This document shows, in pieces, positions 15,839-25,240 of a stretch of DNA of 64,000 bases. Both the position numbers and the translations under genes were made by a program. The DNA lies in NCBI RefSeq assembly GCF_000346485.2, contig NZ_KQ976354.1:6504882-6568881 (forward strand), in the 5' to 3' direction. The DNA comes from Scytonema hofmannii PCC 7110 (GTDB lineage: Bacteria > Cyanobacteriota > Cyanobacteriia > Cyanobacteriales > Nostocaceae). How positions within the stretch are numbered: the first letter of the stretch is position 1; the number at the start of each line of letters is the position of its first letter. A model generated the notes under the pieces. That model saw only the letters and a list, made by a program, of their open reading frames with translations. It was not told the DNA's origin and made no database searches.

Positions 15839-18800
15839 AACAACCTCTTGTGAATGGTTGCCAAGGACTATAAGAGGAAGACAGTTGTGAAGGGTTGGCA
15901 GCGAGAATAATTTCTCCTTTTGGTCCGATTTTTACACCTTGGGCTTCTACTATTGGGGCAGAGGAGTTGTTTTCTGGAGGTGTGGCGATCGCTCCACTAC
16001 CTCCCAAAAGTATGTCACTATTTATAACTGAACTAGGGCTTGGCGGTAATCCTCCGCGCCCAGTGACAACAAACCGACTCCTTGCCCGTTTTCCACCTAC
16101 CGGACAACTCGGATCAATAAATCTTGAAGAATCACCCAAGTCTTCTGGCAACGGAAGAAATCCACGCCTGGGATCAACATCAGGTAGACGAATTGATACA
16201 ATACCCGCCGAACCTGTCTCTGAGGAGGCAGTGATATCATTTGAGGATGTGGTTTTTGGTCTGAACTCAATGCCATAAGTTCCTAAAGGTCTAGTGTCAA
16301 TTGCGATTTCACCACCCCTACCTTCTTGTGCGTTTGCAGAAATGTCGCTACCGTTATCACGAGTTGGTGGTAATCCAAGAAGCACCCTAGTTTTAATGGC
16401 AACGTTACCACCTCTAGCATTGTTTAGGGCGTTAGCAGCTATAAGGCTTTCATTACCTAAATGTAGGAAATCAAGAGGAGAACCAGGCAGTTCTTCTTTA
16501 GTGAACTTATTATTAAGTATCAGTGATTCCAAATTGGAATCTAACTCATTTAATCTAGATTGAAACTCCTCTAGCCTATTTTTATCAACTGAATCTGGAT
16601 TTTGGAATAGATTAAAAAAAGTATCAAGCACAGTCTGCTCTGAGAGTAAGAAAATATTTCCTCCCGTTGTTCTGTCTTCGATATCTTGTCCGGTTGTTGC
16701 AAAGAGTGCTCCGTTATTTAAGGAGATTTCCTTTGCCAAAACTATCACATTACCTGCTTTTCCTTCTCGGCTACTTACAGTAACTTGAGATCCGTTCTCA
16801 ATTCTTAATTTGTTTGTAACAATTCCCACTTCTCCAGCAGTTCCATCTTTTCCTGTTGCTTCGGCAAATAAACCCGGACGACGTTGAACTGTTTGAGGAG
16901 TTGGGTTGTTTAACTCTAAACTAAAGTCTGTAAAGCTTGTGCCACTTAAAATAAACGACTCTGGGGCAATTACAATAACACTGCCCGCCTGAACTTGACT
17001 TGCTGAAGTTGTTGTGACTTCAGATCCTCTTATTTCAAGAGAATTGCCGAAGATATTAATGTTGCCATATTCGACATCATCTCCATTGGAAGAATTAGTT
17101 TCTCTAACAACACCAGCATTCTGTTCTATATTAGTGCGAACTAAACTGTTTTGTTGAATCAATACGTTACCCCTAGCTATAATCTCAATATTTCCAGGAT
17201 TTGCAAATTGAGATTCAGTTCTAGCAGTCAAATCTGAATTGGTAATCTCAATATTTCCACTTGTAGAGATAACATCAATCTCACCAGCTTGACGAGATTC
17301 TTCTCCTTGTTGAGGATTTGGTCTTGAAAATTGGTTTGGTGGGACTATGGCACTCAAAAGAGTATCTTTCAAAGATACATTACCATCTGCTGCAATAGTA
17401 ATTATTCCAAAATCTCCATTACTTTCAATATCAGGTATACTTCCCTGATTTCTTACTGGATTATTGCCGATAATTTCTATTCTATCATTAGCAAGAATTG
17501 TAATATCTCCTGGGAAACCAGACCCACTATTGGTAGTACTCAATCTTACTCTATCTAAAAACACTGAACCTTCTAATGATTCAAGTCTGACTTCGCTAAA
17601 TTCTGGTCTGTTATTAGTACTAAAACTTTCTATATTACCAGAACTAATGTTATTAGCAGCTTGAAGAATTACATTTCCACTTATACCATTTTCAGTCGCA
17701 GAATTAATTGAACCACGAGTTGTATTAATTACGCCAAATCCGAATGGTAATCCTGTTGAAACTGTTACATCTTCTATATTTTCTCCGATTTGAGTAACTC
17801 CACTTCTAAGAATAATATTGCCACCATTTCCAGTACCTCTAGCGCCTACAAAAGAATTTACATTAGCAGTGGTAATATTACCAAGAGGGGCAATAAGTTC
17901 TATATATCCAGCATTTCCATTAGCAGTTGTCGAACTAATCACTCCGCTAACTGTGTTTATATTACCAGTTCCACTGATAATGCTGATATCGCCACCTGTT
18001 CCAGTACCTCCAGCGCTTACAAAAGAACTGACATTAGCAGTGGTAATATTACCAAGAGGGGCAATAAGTTCTATGTTTCCAGCATTTCCATTAGCAGTTA
18101 CCGAACTAATCACTCCGCTAACTGTGTTTATATTACCAGTTCCACTGATAATGCTGATATCGCCACCTGTTCCAGTACCTCCAGCGCTTACAAAAGAACT
18201 GACATTAGCAGTGGTAATATTACCAAGAGGGGCAATAAGTTCTATATTTCCAGCATTTCCATTAGCAGTTACCGAACTAATCTCTCCGCTAACTGTGTTT
18301 ATATTACCAGTTCCACTGATAATGCTGATATTGCCACCATCCCCACTCCCTCCAGCGCTGATAAAAGAACGTATATCTCCATTCGTAGTAATATTTTTGT
18401 CTGCCGAGAGCGTAATATTGCCACCATCCCCGCTATCCGAACCAGCTGTTAGACTATTCCTAACAGAGCTTCTTCCAACATTAATGATTCCTCTGCTGAG
18501 GATCTTAATATCTCCACCTTGACCTTCACTAATACTAGTATTAATGCCTGGATCAATCCGAACATCGCCTCTCGCATCTATCGTAACTGGATTACCAAAG
18601 GCAGCAATAGAAGTCGGGCCTGTAGATGTTGGGACTTCACCTGTAATTTCAATTGAACCATTAGGTAGATTGGGATTTCGCTGATATTGATTAGTTAAAA
18701 ATATTTGACCGCCCCGTCGTCCATTAATAATACTTCCAATACTGATATTTGCACCTGTTTGTTGAGTGTTAGCGCTGATGACTGGGGTGATGTTTGGAGG

Positions 18801-20369
18801 GTTAGGATTGATAGTGCCATTACCTGGAAAATTAAATGACGGTGTAAATGGTGGAGTACCAAAATCAGTTGTACCTGCTCTTATATCTAGCGTAGGAAAG
18901 TTTCTGCCATTAATTTCTACAAAAGAGTGATCGCCATTCGGGTCATCATCTGATAAGAATACTGTTTGAACAAGTCCATTCGTTCCATCTGCAGCCGTAA
19001 TCTCAACTGTGCCAATATTTACACTCCCTCCAGCAAGAATGTGCAGCGAACCTCCTGTGTAGCTGTTAAAACTTACATCGCCACTAGCCCGAATAATCGG
19101 ATCGTATGGACTGAACAAACCTCCCAAACTTCCATCCAGTTTCTCAATGCGAAAACTACCGCCTGTCCAATAATGAGCATCGCCTCCTACGGTGTTAGCT
19201 GATCGCAACACCATATCCCTTCCAGAAACAAGCCCACTCGAAGGATGATTCAAAGCAAAAATATCAACCCCTTGCTTCCCTTGAACTAATAACTGTCCTC
19301 CAGCTTGAGCCACAAAAGGATTTGCCACACTATCCCGCACCCGCACTGTATTACCCGCCAATAGGTTCAAATCACCAGTTGTACCAATCTGACTCTCTAC
19401 CAAAGTCAGATTATTATTCGCTGTGAGTGTTGCAGTCTGAGCCGTAACGTTGCGTGCTACGACATCGCCATCTACTACAGATAAACCCGATCCCGCTAAC
19501 TCCACCTGTCCATTACCATTCACTGTCAGCCCAGGATGCGATTTTTCATCAACGCTTGTCAGTAACTCACCTAAAGAAGATGAACCTACACTCGCTACAG
19601 GTGATGAAGTTTCAATATTTAGCAATTGTGCTAGTGGACTCAAATTCACTACACTCCCACCAGGAACTGCTGCGATCGCAACTTGTCCAGACGGTGCTGA
19701 CAATTGCCCAGTACTAGCCACCGTACCACCCAACAGCGTTAAGTTTTGCCCAGTCCCGACTGAAAGATTCCCAGAATTAGCGATCGCTTTTGGCTGTTGT
19801 TGGTTAAACTGCACTCCCAAAGGTACCGTCACGCTTAGCAATGGTGGAGCCGTGGGATTTGTAGCGCTAAATAGTTTCCCATCCCCAAAATTCAAACTGT
19901 TAGCTGTACTCGCTGAAAACGAACCTTTAATATCTAACGAAGCATTGGGACCAAAAATAATCCCATTAGGATTGAGCAAAAATAGGTTGGCATTACCCAA
20001 TACACCAAGTTTTCCAAAAATATTTGAAGCATTTGTCCCCGTCACCCGACTGAAAATATTCTCAACTCCAGCCGGATTATTGAAATAGGCTCCTCGCCCT
20101 TCTCCCACGTTGAATTCCTGAAAACTATGGAATAAACCAGAACCGCGAACAGCACCTCCATCAATGCGATCGCTAGCCAACCCCTTAACATCAACATTGG
20201 GTGTAACAACAGAACTTTCAGTACCCAATGTACTATCTGGAACATTTTGAGCGATCGCAATACTTCTGCAAAAAAGACTCCCACCGACTGCTATTAAGCC
20301 GATACCTACTCGCAACCAATACCAATTCCTGGTACGTCTTGTCATAATATTTGTACCCCACTCATGCAC
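15828..20369 (-). CDS. TpsA exoprotein (filamentous haemagglutinin-type adhesin)
   Basis: 1513 residues. There is a signal peptide (LRVGIGLIAVGGSLFCRSIAIAQ), then the TPS secretion domain at ~45-290 with the hallmark motifs RVTG and NPNGIIFGP. A long beta-helix region follows, rich in G-N-I-x-I/V repeats, including three nearly identical 57-residue units. The C-terminal block ends in IDPSCPVGGKRARSRFVVTGRGGL and AQGVKIGPKGEIILAAN. It would be exported by its TpsB partner and act at the cell surface in adhesion or contact. That partner gene is broken here, so the protein may be stuck in the periplasm unless another TpsB serves it. An inner ATG at 20345 (MTRRTRN) is an equally good start. Confidence 0.88.
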   Translation of the reverse strand: MHEWGTNIMTRRTRNWYWLRVGIGLIAVGGSLFCRSIAIAQNVPDSTLGTESSVVTPNVDVKGLASDRIDGGAVRGSGLFHSFQEFNVGEGRGAYFNNPAGVENIFSRVTGTNASNIFGKLGVLGNANLFLLNPNGIIFGPNASLDIKGSFSASTANSLNFGDGKLFSATNPTAPPLLSVTVPLGVQFNQQQPKAIANSGNLSVGTGQNLTLLGGTVASTGQLSAPSGQVAIAAVPGGSVVNLSPLAQLLNIETSSPVASVGSSSLGELLTSVDEKSHPGLTVNGNGQVELAGSGLSVVDGDVVARNVTAQTATLTANNNLTLVESQIGTTGDLNLLAGNTVRVRDSVANPFVAQAGGQLLVQGKQGVDIFALNHPSSGLVSGRDMVLRSANTVGGDAHYWTGGSFRIEKLDGSLGGLFSPYDPIIRASGDVSFNSYTGGSLHILAGGSVNIGTVEITAADGTNGLVQTVFLSDDDPNGDHSFVEINGRNFPTLDIRAGTTDFGTPPFTPSFNFPGNGTINPNPPNITPVISANTQQTGANISIGSIINGRRGGQIFLTNQYQRNPNLPNGSIEITGEVPTSTGPTSIAAFGNPVTIDARGDVRIDPGINTSISEGQGGDIKILSRGIINVGRSSVRNSLTAGSDSGDGGNITLSADKNITTNGDIRSFISAGGSGDGGNISIISGTGNINTVSGEISSVTANGNAGNIELIAPLGNITTANVSSFVSAGGTGTGGDISIISGTGNINTVSGVISSVTANGNAGNIELIAPLGNITTANVSSFVSAGGTGTGGDISIISGTGNINTVSGVISSTTANGNAGYIELIAPLGNITTANVNSFVGARGTGNGGNIILRSGVTQIGENIEDVTVSTGLPFGFGVINTTRGSINSATENGISGNVILQAANNISSGNIESFSTNNRPEFSEVRLESLEGSVFLDRVRLSTTNSGSGFPGDITILANDRIEIIGNNPVRNQGSIPDIESNGDFGIITIAADGNVSLKDTLLSAIVPPNQFSRPNPQQGEESRQAGEIDVISTSGNIEITNSDLTARTESQFANPGNIEIIARGNVLIQQNSLVRTNIEQNAGVVRETNSSNGDDVEYGNINIFGNSLEIRGSEVTTTSASQVQAGSVIVIAPESFILSGTSFTDFSLELNNPTPQTVQRRPGLFAEATGKDGTAGEVGIVTNKLRIENGSQVTVSSREGKAGNVIVLAKEISLNNGALFATTGQDIEDRTTGGNIFLLSEQTVLDTFFNLFQNPDSVDKNRLEEFQSRLNELDSNLESLILNNKFTKEELPGSPLDFLHLGNESLIAANALNNARGGNVAIKTRVLLGLPPTRDNGSDISANAQEGRGGEIAIDTRPLGTYGIEFRPKTTSSNDITASSETGSAGIVSIRLPDVDPRRGFLPLPEDLGDSSRFIDPSCPVGGKRARSRFVVTGRGGLPPSPSSVINSDILLGGSGAIATPPENNSSAPIVEAQGVKIGPKGEIILAANPSQLSSSYSPWQPFTRGCYEK
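17827..18350. repeat. Three 171-bp tandem repeats inside tpsA
   Basis: Near-identical units with a 171-bp period; for example the string CCAAGAGGGGCAATAAG recurs at 17881, 18052 and 18223. Each encodes 57 residues of beta-helix (GNINTVSG, then NGNAGNIELIAPLGNITTANV). The high identity indicates recent expansion or ongoing copy-number change. Because the unit is a multiple of three, the frame is kept. Confidence 0.9.
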
Positions 20370-20928
20370 TGTAATTTAATCAGTTCTGGTCTTTTTTTCT
20401 AAACTCAGACGCAACACCTGAAACATGATTACAACTCTAATTTCATGCAAACTTTACACTTATGCACAGTAACTTTAAGTACTAACGCTATTTAGAAAGC
20501 ACTAGAACTCGTCAAACTATCTATCTCAAGATTGAGTAACTATCTATCTTGAGGAGGGAGACTTGGATACTTTAACATGATTTTGTATAGTAACTTAAAC
20601 ATATGATTTTTCACAATATTTTTTATGTTGTAGTTAGTTTTATTCTGATGTAAGAGCATTGTTGGTACTTTACAGAAAATAAGACCTTGCTTTGCCAATA
20701 TTGTATAGGTGTCAGTCAAGCCAACTTATGCACTTCGACCTAGACCTAATTGGGTTATTAATTTAGCGGACTACTCGCGAGCAGATAGCATTTTTTCCTA
20801 TGTCAGTCAAGATCTAGATCCCAAAAAAGTCTTTCACGGGAAAATCCCACAACCAAGCTTGAAAAAGGAATATTCCGCTACTCCCTACTCCCCACTCCCT
20901 ACTCCCTGATATAATATCCCTCAATTGA
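20370..20928. other. Spacer between the divergent tpsA and TrkA-like genes
   Basis: A 559-bp AT-rich region that must hold the promoters of both genes. A GTG-started frame at 20709-20909 runs partly into a CTCCCTACTCCC simple repeat (20880-20909) and is not convincing as a gene. No operator or terminator could be recognised. Confidence 0.4.
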
Positions 20929-22941
20929 GTGGCAAAGACCGAAGTGCTTTTAGATCGGTTTTTGGTTTGTGGGCTGGGTAGTTTGGGACAACATTGTATT
21001 GTTGCCTTGAAGCTGTTTGAAGTGAGCGTCATTGCCATAGACAAACAGCTACCTCAAGAGTGGGAAATTTCTCAACTTCCAGATTTATTGGATAATTTGA
21101 TCGTAGGCGATTGTCGTCACTCCAGTGTTTTAGAACAAGCCCAAATTCTACAGTGCAGAGCAGCTCTTATAGTCACTAGTAACGAACAAGTCAATGCAGA
21201 GACAGCTTTAGCCATCCGAAAGCTGAATCCCAGAACTCGTTTAGTTGTCCGTTCTTCAAAAAGAAATCTCAATGAGTTATTGAGCGAGCATTTAAAAAAC
21301 TTTACTGCTTTTGAACCAACAGAGTTACCTGCTCCAGCCTTTGCTCTTGCTGCTCTTGGTACAGAGACATTAGGATTGTTTAACTTAGAAGGACAGTGGC
21401 TGCGGGTGGTGAAACGCGTTATGTCATCAACAGACACTTGGTGCACTAACCGTTTGTTATACGATATTAACACTCACAACCGTCGGCTCCTCCATTATAA
21501 ATCTGATGCTGCTTCCTTCAAATTATTTGATGAATGGGAATTAGATGCACGCATTATGCCAGGAGACACAATTGTTTCTATTGAAGCCACAAATCTAAAT
21601 CTCACTTATTGGGAGCAACCAATAAAAAAAACTTGGTGTAGTCCTCGGCATTTCTTAACAAGCATAAAACAACTTAATTGGGTCATCATTAAGCAAAAAA
21701 TAACTGAATTTTGGCAGAATCCTGAGAAGAATCGGCTCAAGCAGGTAGGTATGATTTGTGGAGCTATTGTAGTCTTTTTATTACTCTTGGGTACTATTCT
21801 GTATCGGTTAACCTATCCCAAAATGAGTTTGATAGATTCCTTTTTGACTTCAATTATGCTCCTCTTAGGAGGATTTAACGATCTGTTTGGAGGATTTGAT
21901 TTTACACAACCAGTTCCTCTTTGGTTGCGATTTATTAGCTTGGGGATGACAATTAGTGGTACAGTTCTGATAGGAATACTCTATAGTTTTCTGACAGAAA
22001 GACTACTAGCCGCTAGGTTTCAGTTAATTAAGCGGCGTCCACCTGTTCCTCAAAAAAATCATGTGGTTGTGGTAGGACTTGGTCGAATTGGTCAAAGAAT
22101 TGCAGAGATTTTACAAGAGTATAAACAGCCGCTTGTTGGCATCACCTTTAATACAAATTTCGATATATCTCTTTTACCAAAAATGCCACTCCTGAATGGT
22201 TCCCTAGCAGTGTCTCTTGCTAAGGCAAATCTCAAGACAGCAAAGAGTGTTGTAGTGGTGACTGATGATGAAATGCTGAATTTGGAAGTCAGCCTCATGA
22301 GTTATGATTTAAATCCAGAAAGTAATTTGGTTGTTCGTACCACAGGGCTAGGATTAAGCGATAATTTGGCTGAACTCTTGCCGAATGCTCAAATTCTCTG
22401 CGTGAATTCTGTAGCAGCTGAAGTTTTTGCTGGAGCAGCATTTGGAGAAAATATTACTCATTTGTTTCGTGTCGATCGCACAACTATCTTGGTAACAGAA
22501 TACCATATTGAACTTGGCGATACGCTGAATGGTTTATTATTATCTGAAGTTGCTTGTGGTTATGGTGTTGTTCCCATTCTCTACCAAAAAGATGCAGAAA
22601 CACCAAAGTTAATGCCTTCTGAAGATATTCGTCTAGCTGTGGGCGATCGCATGGTTGTAATAGCAACAAGCCATGGTCTACAGCGGGTTGAACAGGGGGA
22701 CACCAGGCTTGTGTTAAAAAATTGGCAAGTTCATATTGCAAGAGCTTTAACAGAAGATGCAAAATTTGAGGGTGCCAATGTTATTGCCCGAATTTCAGGA
22801 TGCAGTCTTAATGTAGCAAGAAATTTGATGAAAAATTTACCAGCTACTTTGCCTTTGCCTCTCTACAAACATCAAGCCCAGCGTCTAATTCTAGAATTAG
22901 GAAAAGCTCAAGTTGTTGGCTCTTTGCTTCCAGTTAAGTAA
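20929..22941 (+). CDS. Channel-like protein with two TrkA-N (RCK) domains
   Basis: A 670-residue protein. The first Rossmann/TrkA-N domain starts at FLVCGLGSLGQHC. About residues 275-365 hold two membrane segments (MICGAIVVFLLLLGTILY and ISLGMTISGTVLIGILYSFL) with a pore-loop-like stretch between them. A second TrkA-N domain starts at HVVVVGLGRIGQRIA, and a TrkA-C-like region follows. This layout fits NAD(H)-gated K+ channel-type transporters, but the pore loop lacks the usual TVGYGD filter (it reads LLLGGFNDLFGG), so ion selectivity is uncertain. GTG start without a clear Shine-Dalgarno. Its 3' end is duplicated at 23795-23929. Confidence 0.8.
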   Translation: MAKTEVLLDRFLVCGLGSLGQHCIVALKLFEVSVIAIDKQLPQEWEISQLPDLLDNLIVGDCRHSSVLEQAQILQCRAALIVTSNEQVNAETALAIRKLNPRTRLVVRSSKRNLNELLSEHLKNFTAFEPTELPAPAFALAALGTETLGLFNLEGQWLRVVKRVMSSTDTWCTNRLLYDINTHNRRLLHYKSDAASFKLFDEWELDARIMPGDTIVSIEATNLNLTYWEQPIKKTWCSPRHFLTSIKQLNWVIIKQKITEFWQNPEKNRLKQVGMICGAIVVFLLLLGTILYRLTYPKMSLIDSFLTSIMLLLGGFNDLFGGFDFTQPVPLWLRFISLGMTISGTVLIGILYSFLTERLLAARFQLIKRRPPVPQKNHVVVVGLGRIGQRIAEILQEYKQPLVGITFNTNFDISLLPKMPLLNGSLAVSLAKANLKTAKSVVVVTDDEMLNLEVSLMSYDLNPESNLVVRTTGLGLSDNLAELLPNAQILCVNSVAAEVFAGAAFGENITHLFRVDRTTILVTEYHIELGDTLNGLLLSEVACGYGVVPILYQKDAETPKLMPSEDIRLAVGDRMVVIATSHGLQRVEQGDTRLVLKNWQVHIARALTEDAKFEGANVIARISGCSLNVARNLMKNLPATLPLPLYKHQAQRLILELGKAQVVGSLLPVK

Positions 22942-23234
22942 GAGCGTGCTCATTAAAAATTTGTAAAAATGTACCTACCCATTTTTACAGCAATATAGCG
23001 GTTTTCAATTGGGTGCAATACACAAAAAAGTTATGGAACCGCAGACGAACGCAGACGAACGCAGATAAATTGTACTTCTAATTCAGTCAGTAGTATAATA
23101 AAATAGGAATCAAAAAATATTAAGAAAGCTCAAACTCTATTTCAGATACAGCAAGTAGTAGAAAAATATATTGCATATTTACCAGATAATATAATACAGG
23201 CAATAAAATTGCTTATTCTTTTTTTTGCTTAATA

Positions 23235-23674
23235 ATGATTCCTAAATTTGACGAAAATGGTAATCTACCACCAGGAGTTCACTTTTGTGACTGGTGGTCG
23301 TTTCAAGAGAGGTTTGGTTATACACCTAAACGAGCGAAAATGATACAAGGTTTAGAAGAGGTAATGACACAATTAAAAGCAGCAGGATGTTGTACCGCGT
23401 ACATAGATGGCAGTTTTGTTAGTAATAAACTAGAGTCAGAAGATTTCGATATGTGCTGGGATAGAGATGATGTTGATATAAACTACCTAAGAAAAAATGC
23501 TCCTCTCATATTAAAAATGCATCTTTCCTTGATTTTTTAGCTGTAGCAGATACATTAGGAGTTGAGATTTTTGATGGGAAATTTGTTGCTAAGATGGATG
23601 ATTTTTATCTGGAACGCCTTGTGGCGATGCGGCAAGCAGAAAATGTGGATGCTTCTTTCAAGGCTGCATCTTAA
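23235..23674 (+). pseudogene. Nucleotidyltransferase-like gene, frameshifted and truncated
   Basis: The frame 23235-23540 (ATG, 101 residues) encodes FDENGNLPPGVHFCDWWSF and YIDGSFVSNK...DFDMCWDRDD, a GSF..DxD pattern reminiscent of the minimal nucleotidyltransferase fold (DUF6932-like). It breaks off at residue ~93. From 23516 in another frame an unrelated-looking coding piece follows (FLDFLAVADTLGVEIFDGKF, to a stop at 23672). The two parts may come from different genes. The ~290-bp spacer before this gene contains a short GCAGACGAAC repeat only. Confidence 0.45.
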
Positions 23675-23796
23675 TCCTTTTCCAAGAAAGCCAGTATTCG
23701 TTCCTGCTTGGGGGTGAGACAAGAGGGATCGGCTATTCTTCCTAAGGCTTCTACAACAACTGCATGGGTGGGTTCAAACTCTTCATAAATAATAAA
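23671..23796 (-). pseudogene. C-terminal remnant of an unknown gene
   Basis: The minus-strand frame encodes EEFEPTHAVVVEALGRIAD, then LTPKQERILAFLEKD and a stop. It looks like genuine coding sequence (amphipathic helix, no internal stop), but it has no start and abuts the duplicated TrkA tail. The family is not recognised. Confidence 0.35.
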
Positions 23797-23929
23797 ATTG
23801 TTGAAAAACCTACCCGAAACCTTGCCTGTGCCACTCTATAAACATCAAGCTCAGCGTCTAATTCTAGAATTAGGAACATCTCAAGTTGTTGGCTCTTTGC
23901 TTCCGAACAATGCTCAAAATTTATCCTAA
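23795..23929 (+). pseudogene. Second copy of the 3' end of the TrkA-like gene
   Basis: It encodes LPLYKHQAQRLILELG-type sequence (here PVPLYKHQAQRLILELGTSQ), then VVGSLLP and a different C-terminus NNAQNLS. It parallels the last ~38 residues of the intact gene ending at 22941, with several substitutions. No 5' part is present. The sequences between the two tails are remnants, so an insertion event probably duplicated or imported this tail. Confidence 0.8.
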
Positions 23930-23980
23930 TTTTTCATGGAATTTAGACAAGAAAAAGTGTTTTGCAAACATTATTATTTA

Positions 23981-24066
23981 TCAATTATAACATTCTCGAC
24001 TCATCACTAATTGCCCATTTCCTAATCGAGCCACACCTTGTGGTTCTATAAAGGCAATGGGCAATA
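23981..24066 (-). pseudogene. TPS exoprotein C-terminal tail remnant (minus strand)
   Basis: The minus-strand frame encodes IEPQGVARLGNGQLVMSREC and ends YN-stop. The same pattern (IVEPSGVYQLPSGQLVMSRRC) ends the plus-strand remnant at 24881-25240, and a similar block (IVEAQGVKIGPKGEI) ends tpsA. This is therefore a leftover of a TpsA-type exoprotein gene. Confidence 0.65.
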
Positions 24067-24081
24067 AATTTTTTCTACTAT

Positions 24082-24579
24082 TTATGTATCTTCAAAGATA
24101 CTATCAAACAGCGATCGCTTAACTCGGAAATTAATCGCTACTAGCTGTTGATAAAGTTGCTCTAAGCTATCAATGGTAATTTTACCATCTGCCTGAAGTT
24201 TCTTGATGACTGCAAGAGTCCCCTTCACCTGAAGTCCTAACCGAACTGCTTCTTTTCGAGCCGCGTTGTCATCTAAAATAATGTAATCACATGGTAGTTC
24301 AATGCCTAAAGCAATTGCTTCTGACTCTCCTAAACCTAGCCGTGCGTTTAGACTGTTGGCTAAAAAAGTCAACTTAATCGCTTTAGGCGTTATCTTACCT
24401 GAATCAATCAACCCTTGCACAGATTGACTAGCTTTGTCCGATTTAGCAGAGATTTCCTCTGCCACAAACGTTGGTAAATAGAATTCATTGGCAGAGTCAA
24501 CAAAAGTGTTTAGAAATCCTAGACGTGCTAGAAAAATTAATGGAGAGGAGTTAAAGACTATCAACACATTCCTTACCAA
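24082..24579 (-). CDS. PIN-domain toxin, DUF3368 family
   Basis: A 165-residue protein. IVFNSSPLIFLARLG carries the N-terminal catalytic region of the DUF3368 branch of PIN RNases; GESEAIALG and DYIILDDNAARKEAVRLG supply the further conserved acidic residues; GTLAVIKKLQADG follows. It overlaps the upstream antitoxin gene by 7 nt. It would act as an RNase toxin when the antitoxin is lost. The frame is intact. The pair sits between two oppositely oriented TPS-tail remnants. Confidence 0.82.
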   Translation of the reverse strand: MVRNVLIVFNSSPLIFLARLGFLNTFVDSANEFYLPTFVAEEISAKSDKASQSVQGLIDSGKITPKAIKLTFLANSLNARLGLGESEAIALGIELPCDYIILDDNAARKEAVRLGLQVKGTLAVIKKLQADGKITIDSLEQLYQQLVAINFRVKRSLFDSIFEDT

Positions 24580-24878
24580 TCCTTTTCAAGTGCAACATCT
24601 TGTGGAGTGAGATAGGAAAACTCTAGACCCATCATGTCTAATAATTCTAGAAATACATTAGGTTCTATTTCCATAATTTCTGCTGCTTTTTTTAAGCTAA
24701 TCACTCGCGAAAATAATGCCCCAAGCACAAACAGAAACGTTTCTTTCTGCTCAATATCATTGAACAATTGAATTTCTGCCGCCACACTTCTAAGTACTTC
24801 CTTACTAGTCATAAATCTATCGCAAAACCAAGAATCTTCTTGATAAATATTAATACAATATTTAACTGTATAAGCCAT
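24573..24878 (-). CDS. Antitoxin of the DUF3368 toxin (UPF0175-like)
   Basis: A 101-residue protein. The C-terminal half (VISLKKAAEIMEIEPNVFLE, then LLDMMGLEFSYLTPQDVALEKDW) resembles the short helix-turn-helix-like UPF0175 antitoxins that pair with DUF3368 PIN toxins. The N-terminal half is longer than usual and unfamiliar. The stop overlaps the toxin start, so translation is coupled. It probably neutralises the toxin and represses the operon. Confidence 0.7.
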   Translation of the reverse strand: MAYTVKYCINIYQEDSWFCDRFMTSKEVLRSVAAEIQLFNDIEQKETFLFVLGALFSRVISLKKAAEIMEIEPNVFLELLDMMGLEFSYLTPQDVALEKDW

Positions 24879-24880
24879 CT

Positions 24881-25240
24881 ACTGAACTAGCTCATCCACT
24901 TGCTTTGTCTCAAGTAGTGCCAGATATTACCTTTCTACAAAATAGTCTTACTGATTTGCAGCAAAATCCAATTGACACTAATGCACTCATTGCCAGTAGT
25001 TGCATCGCCCGCACTGGAAAGCAAGAAGGCACTTTCACTATCACTGGTTCTGGTGGTTTGCCCAACCGTCCTGGAGACACATCACCTTCAAACTATCCCA
25101 CGGGTACTGTACGTAATGTGGATAACAATTCCTCAAGCTCACCGCATCGTCCTTGGAAGATAGGTGATCCAATTGTAGAACCATCTGGCGTGTATCAACT
25201 TCCATCGGGACAACTAGTAATGAGTCGGAGATGTCACTAG
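24881..25240 (+). pseudogene. TPS exoprotein C-terminal tail remnant (plus strand)
   Basis: The frame is open from ~24881 and encodes DTNALIASSCIARTGKQEG, TITGSGGLPNRPGD and IVEPSGVYQLPSGQLVMSRR, the standard end of cyanobacterial TpsA-type exoproteins (compare IDPSC..FVVTGRGGLP in the tpsA at 15828-20369). No secretion domain or start is present. It begins 3 nt past the antitoxin start on the other strand. Confidence 0.75.

Noticed and set aside
17790-18522. Two long plus-strand open frames (220 and 234 codons) inside tpsA
   Set aside because: They are antisense shadows of the repeat region of tpsA; the low-complexity Ser/Thr/Ile or Pro/Leu composition follows from the repeats.
20709-20909. 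66-codon frame before the TrkA-like gene
   Set aside because: Its end is made of the CTCCCTACTCCC simple repeat and no domain or Shine-Dalgarno supports it; it could be a decayed gene but I cannot show that.
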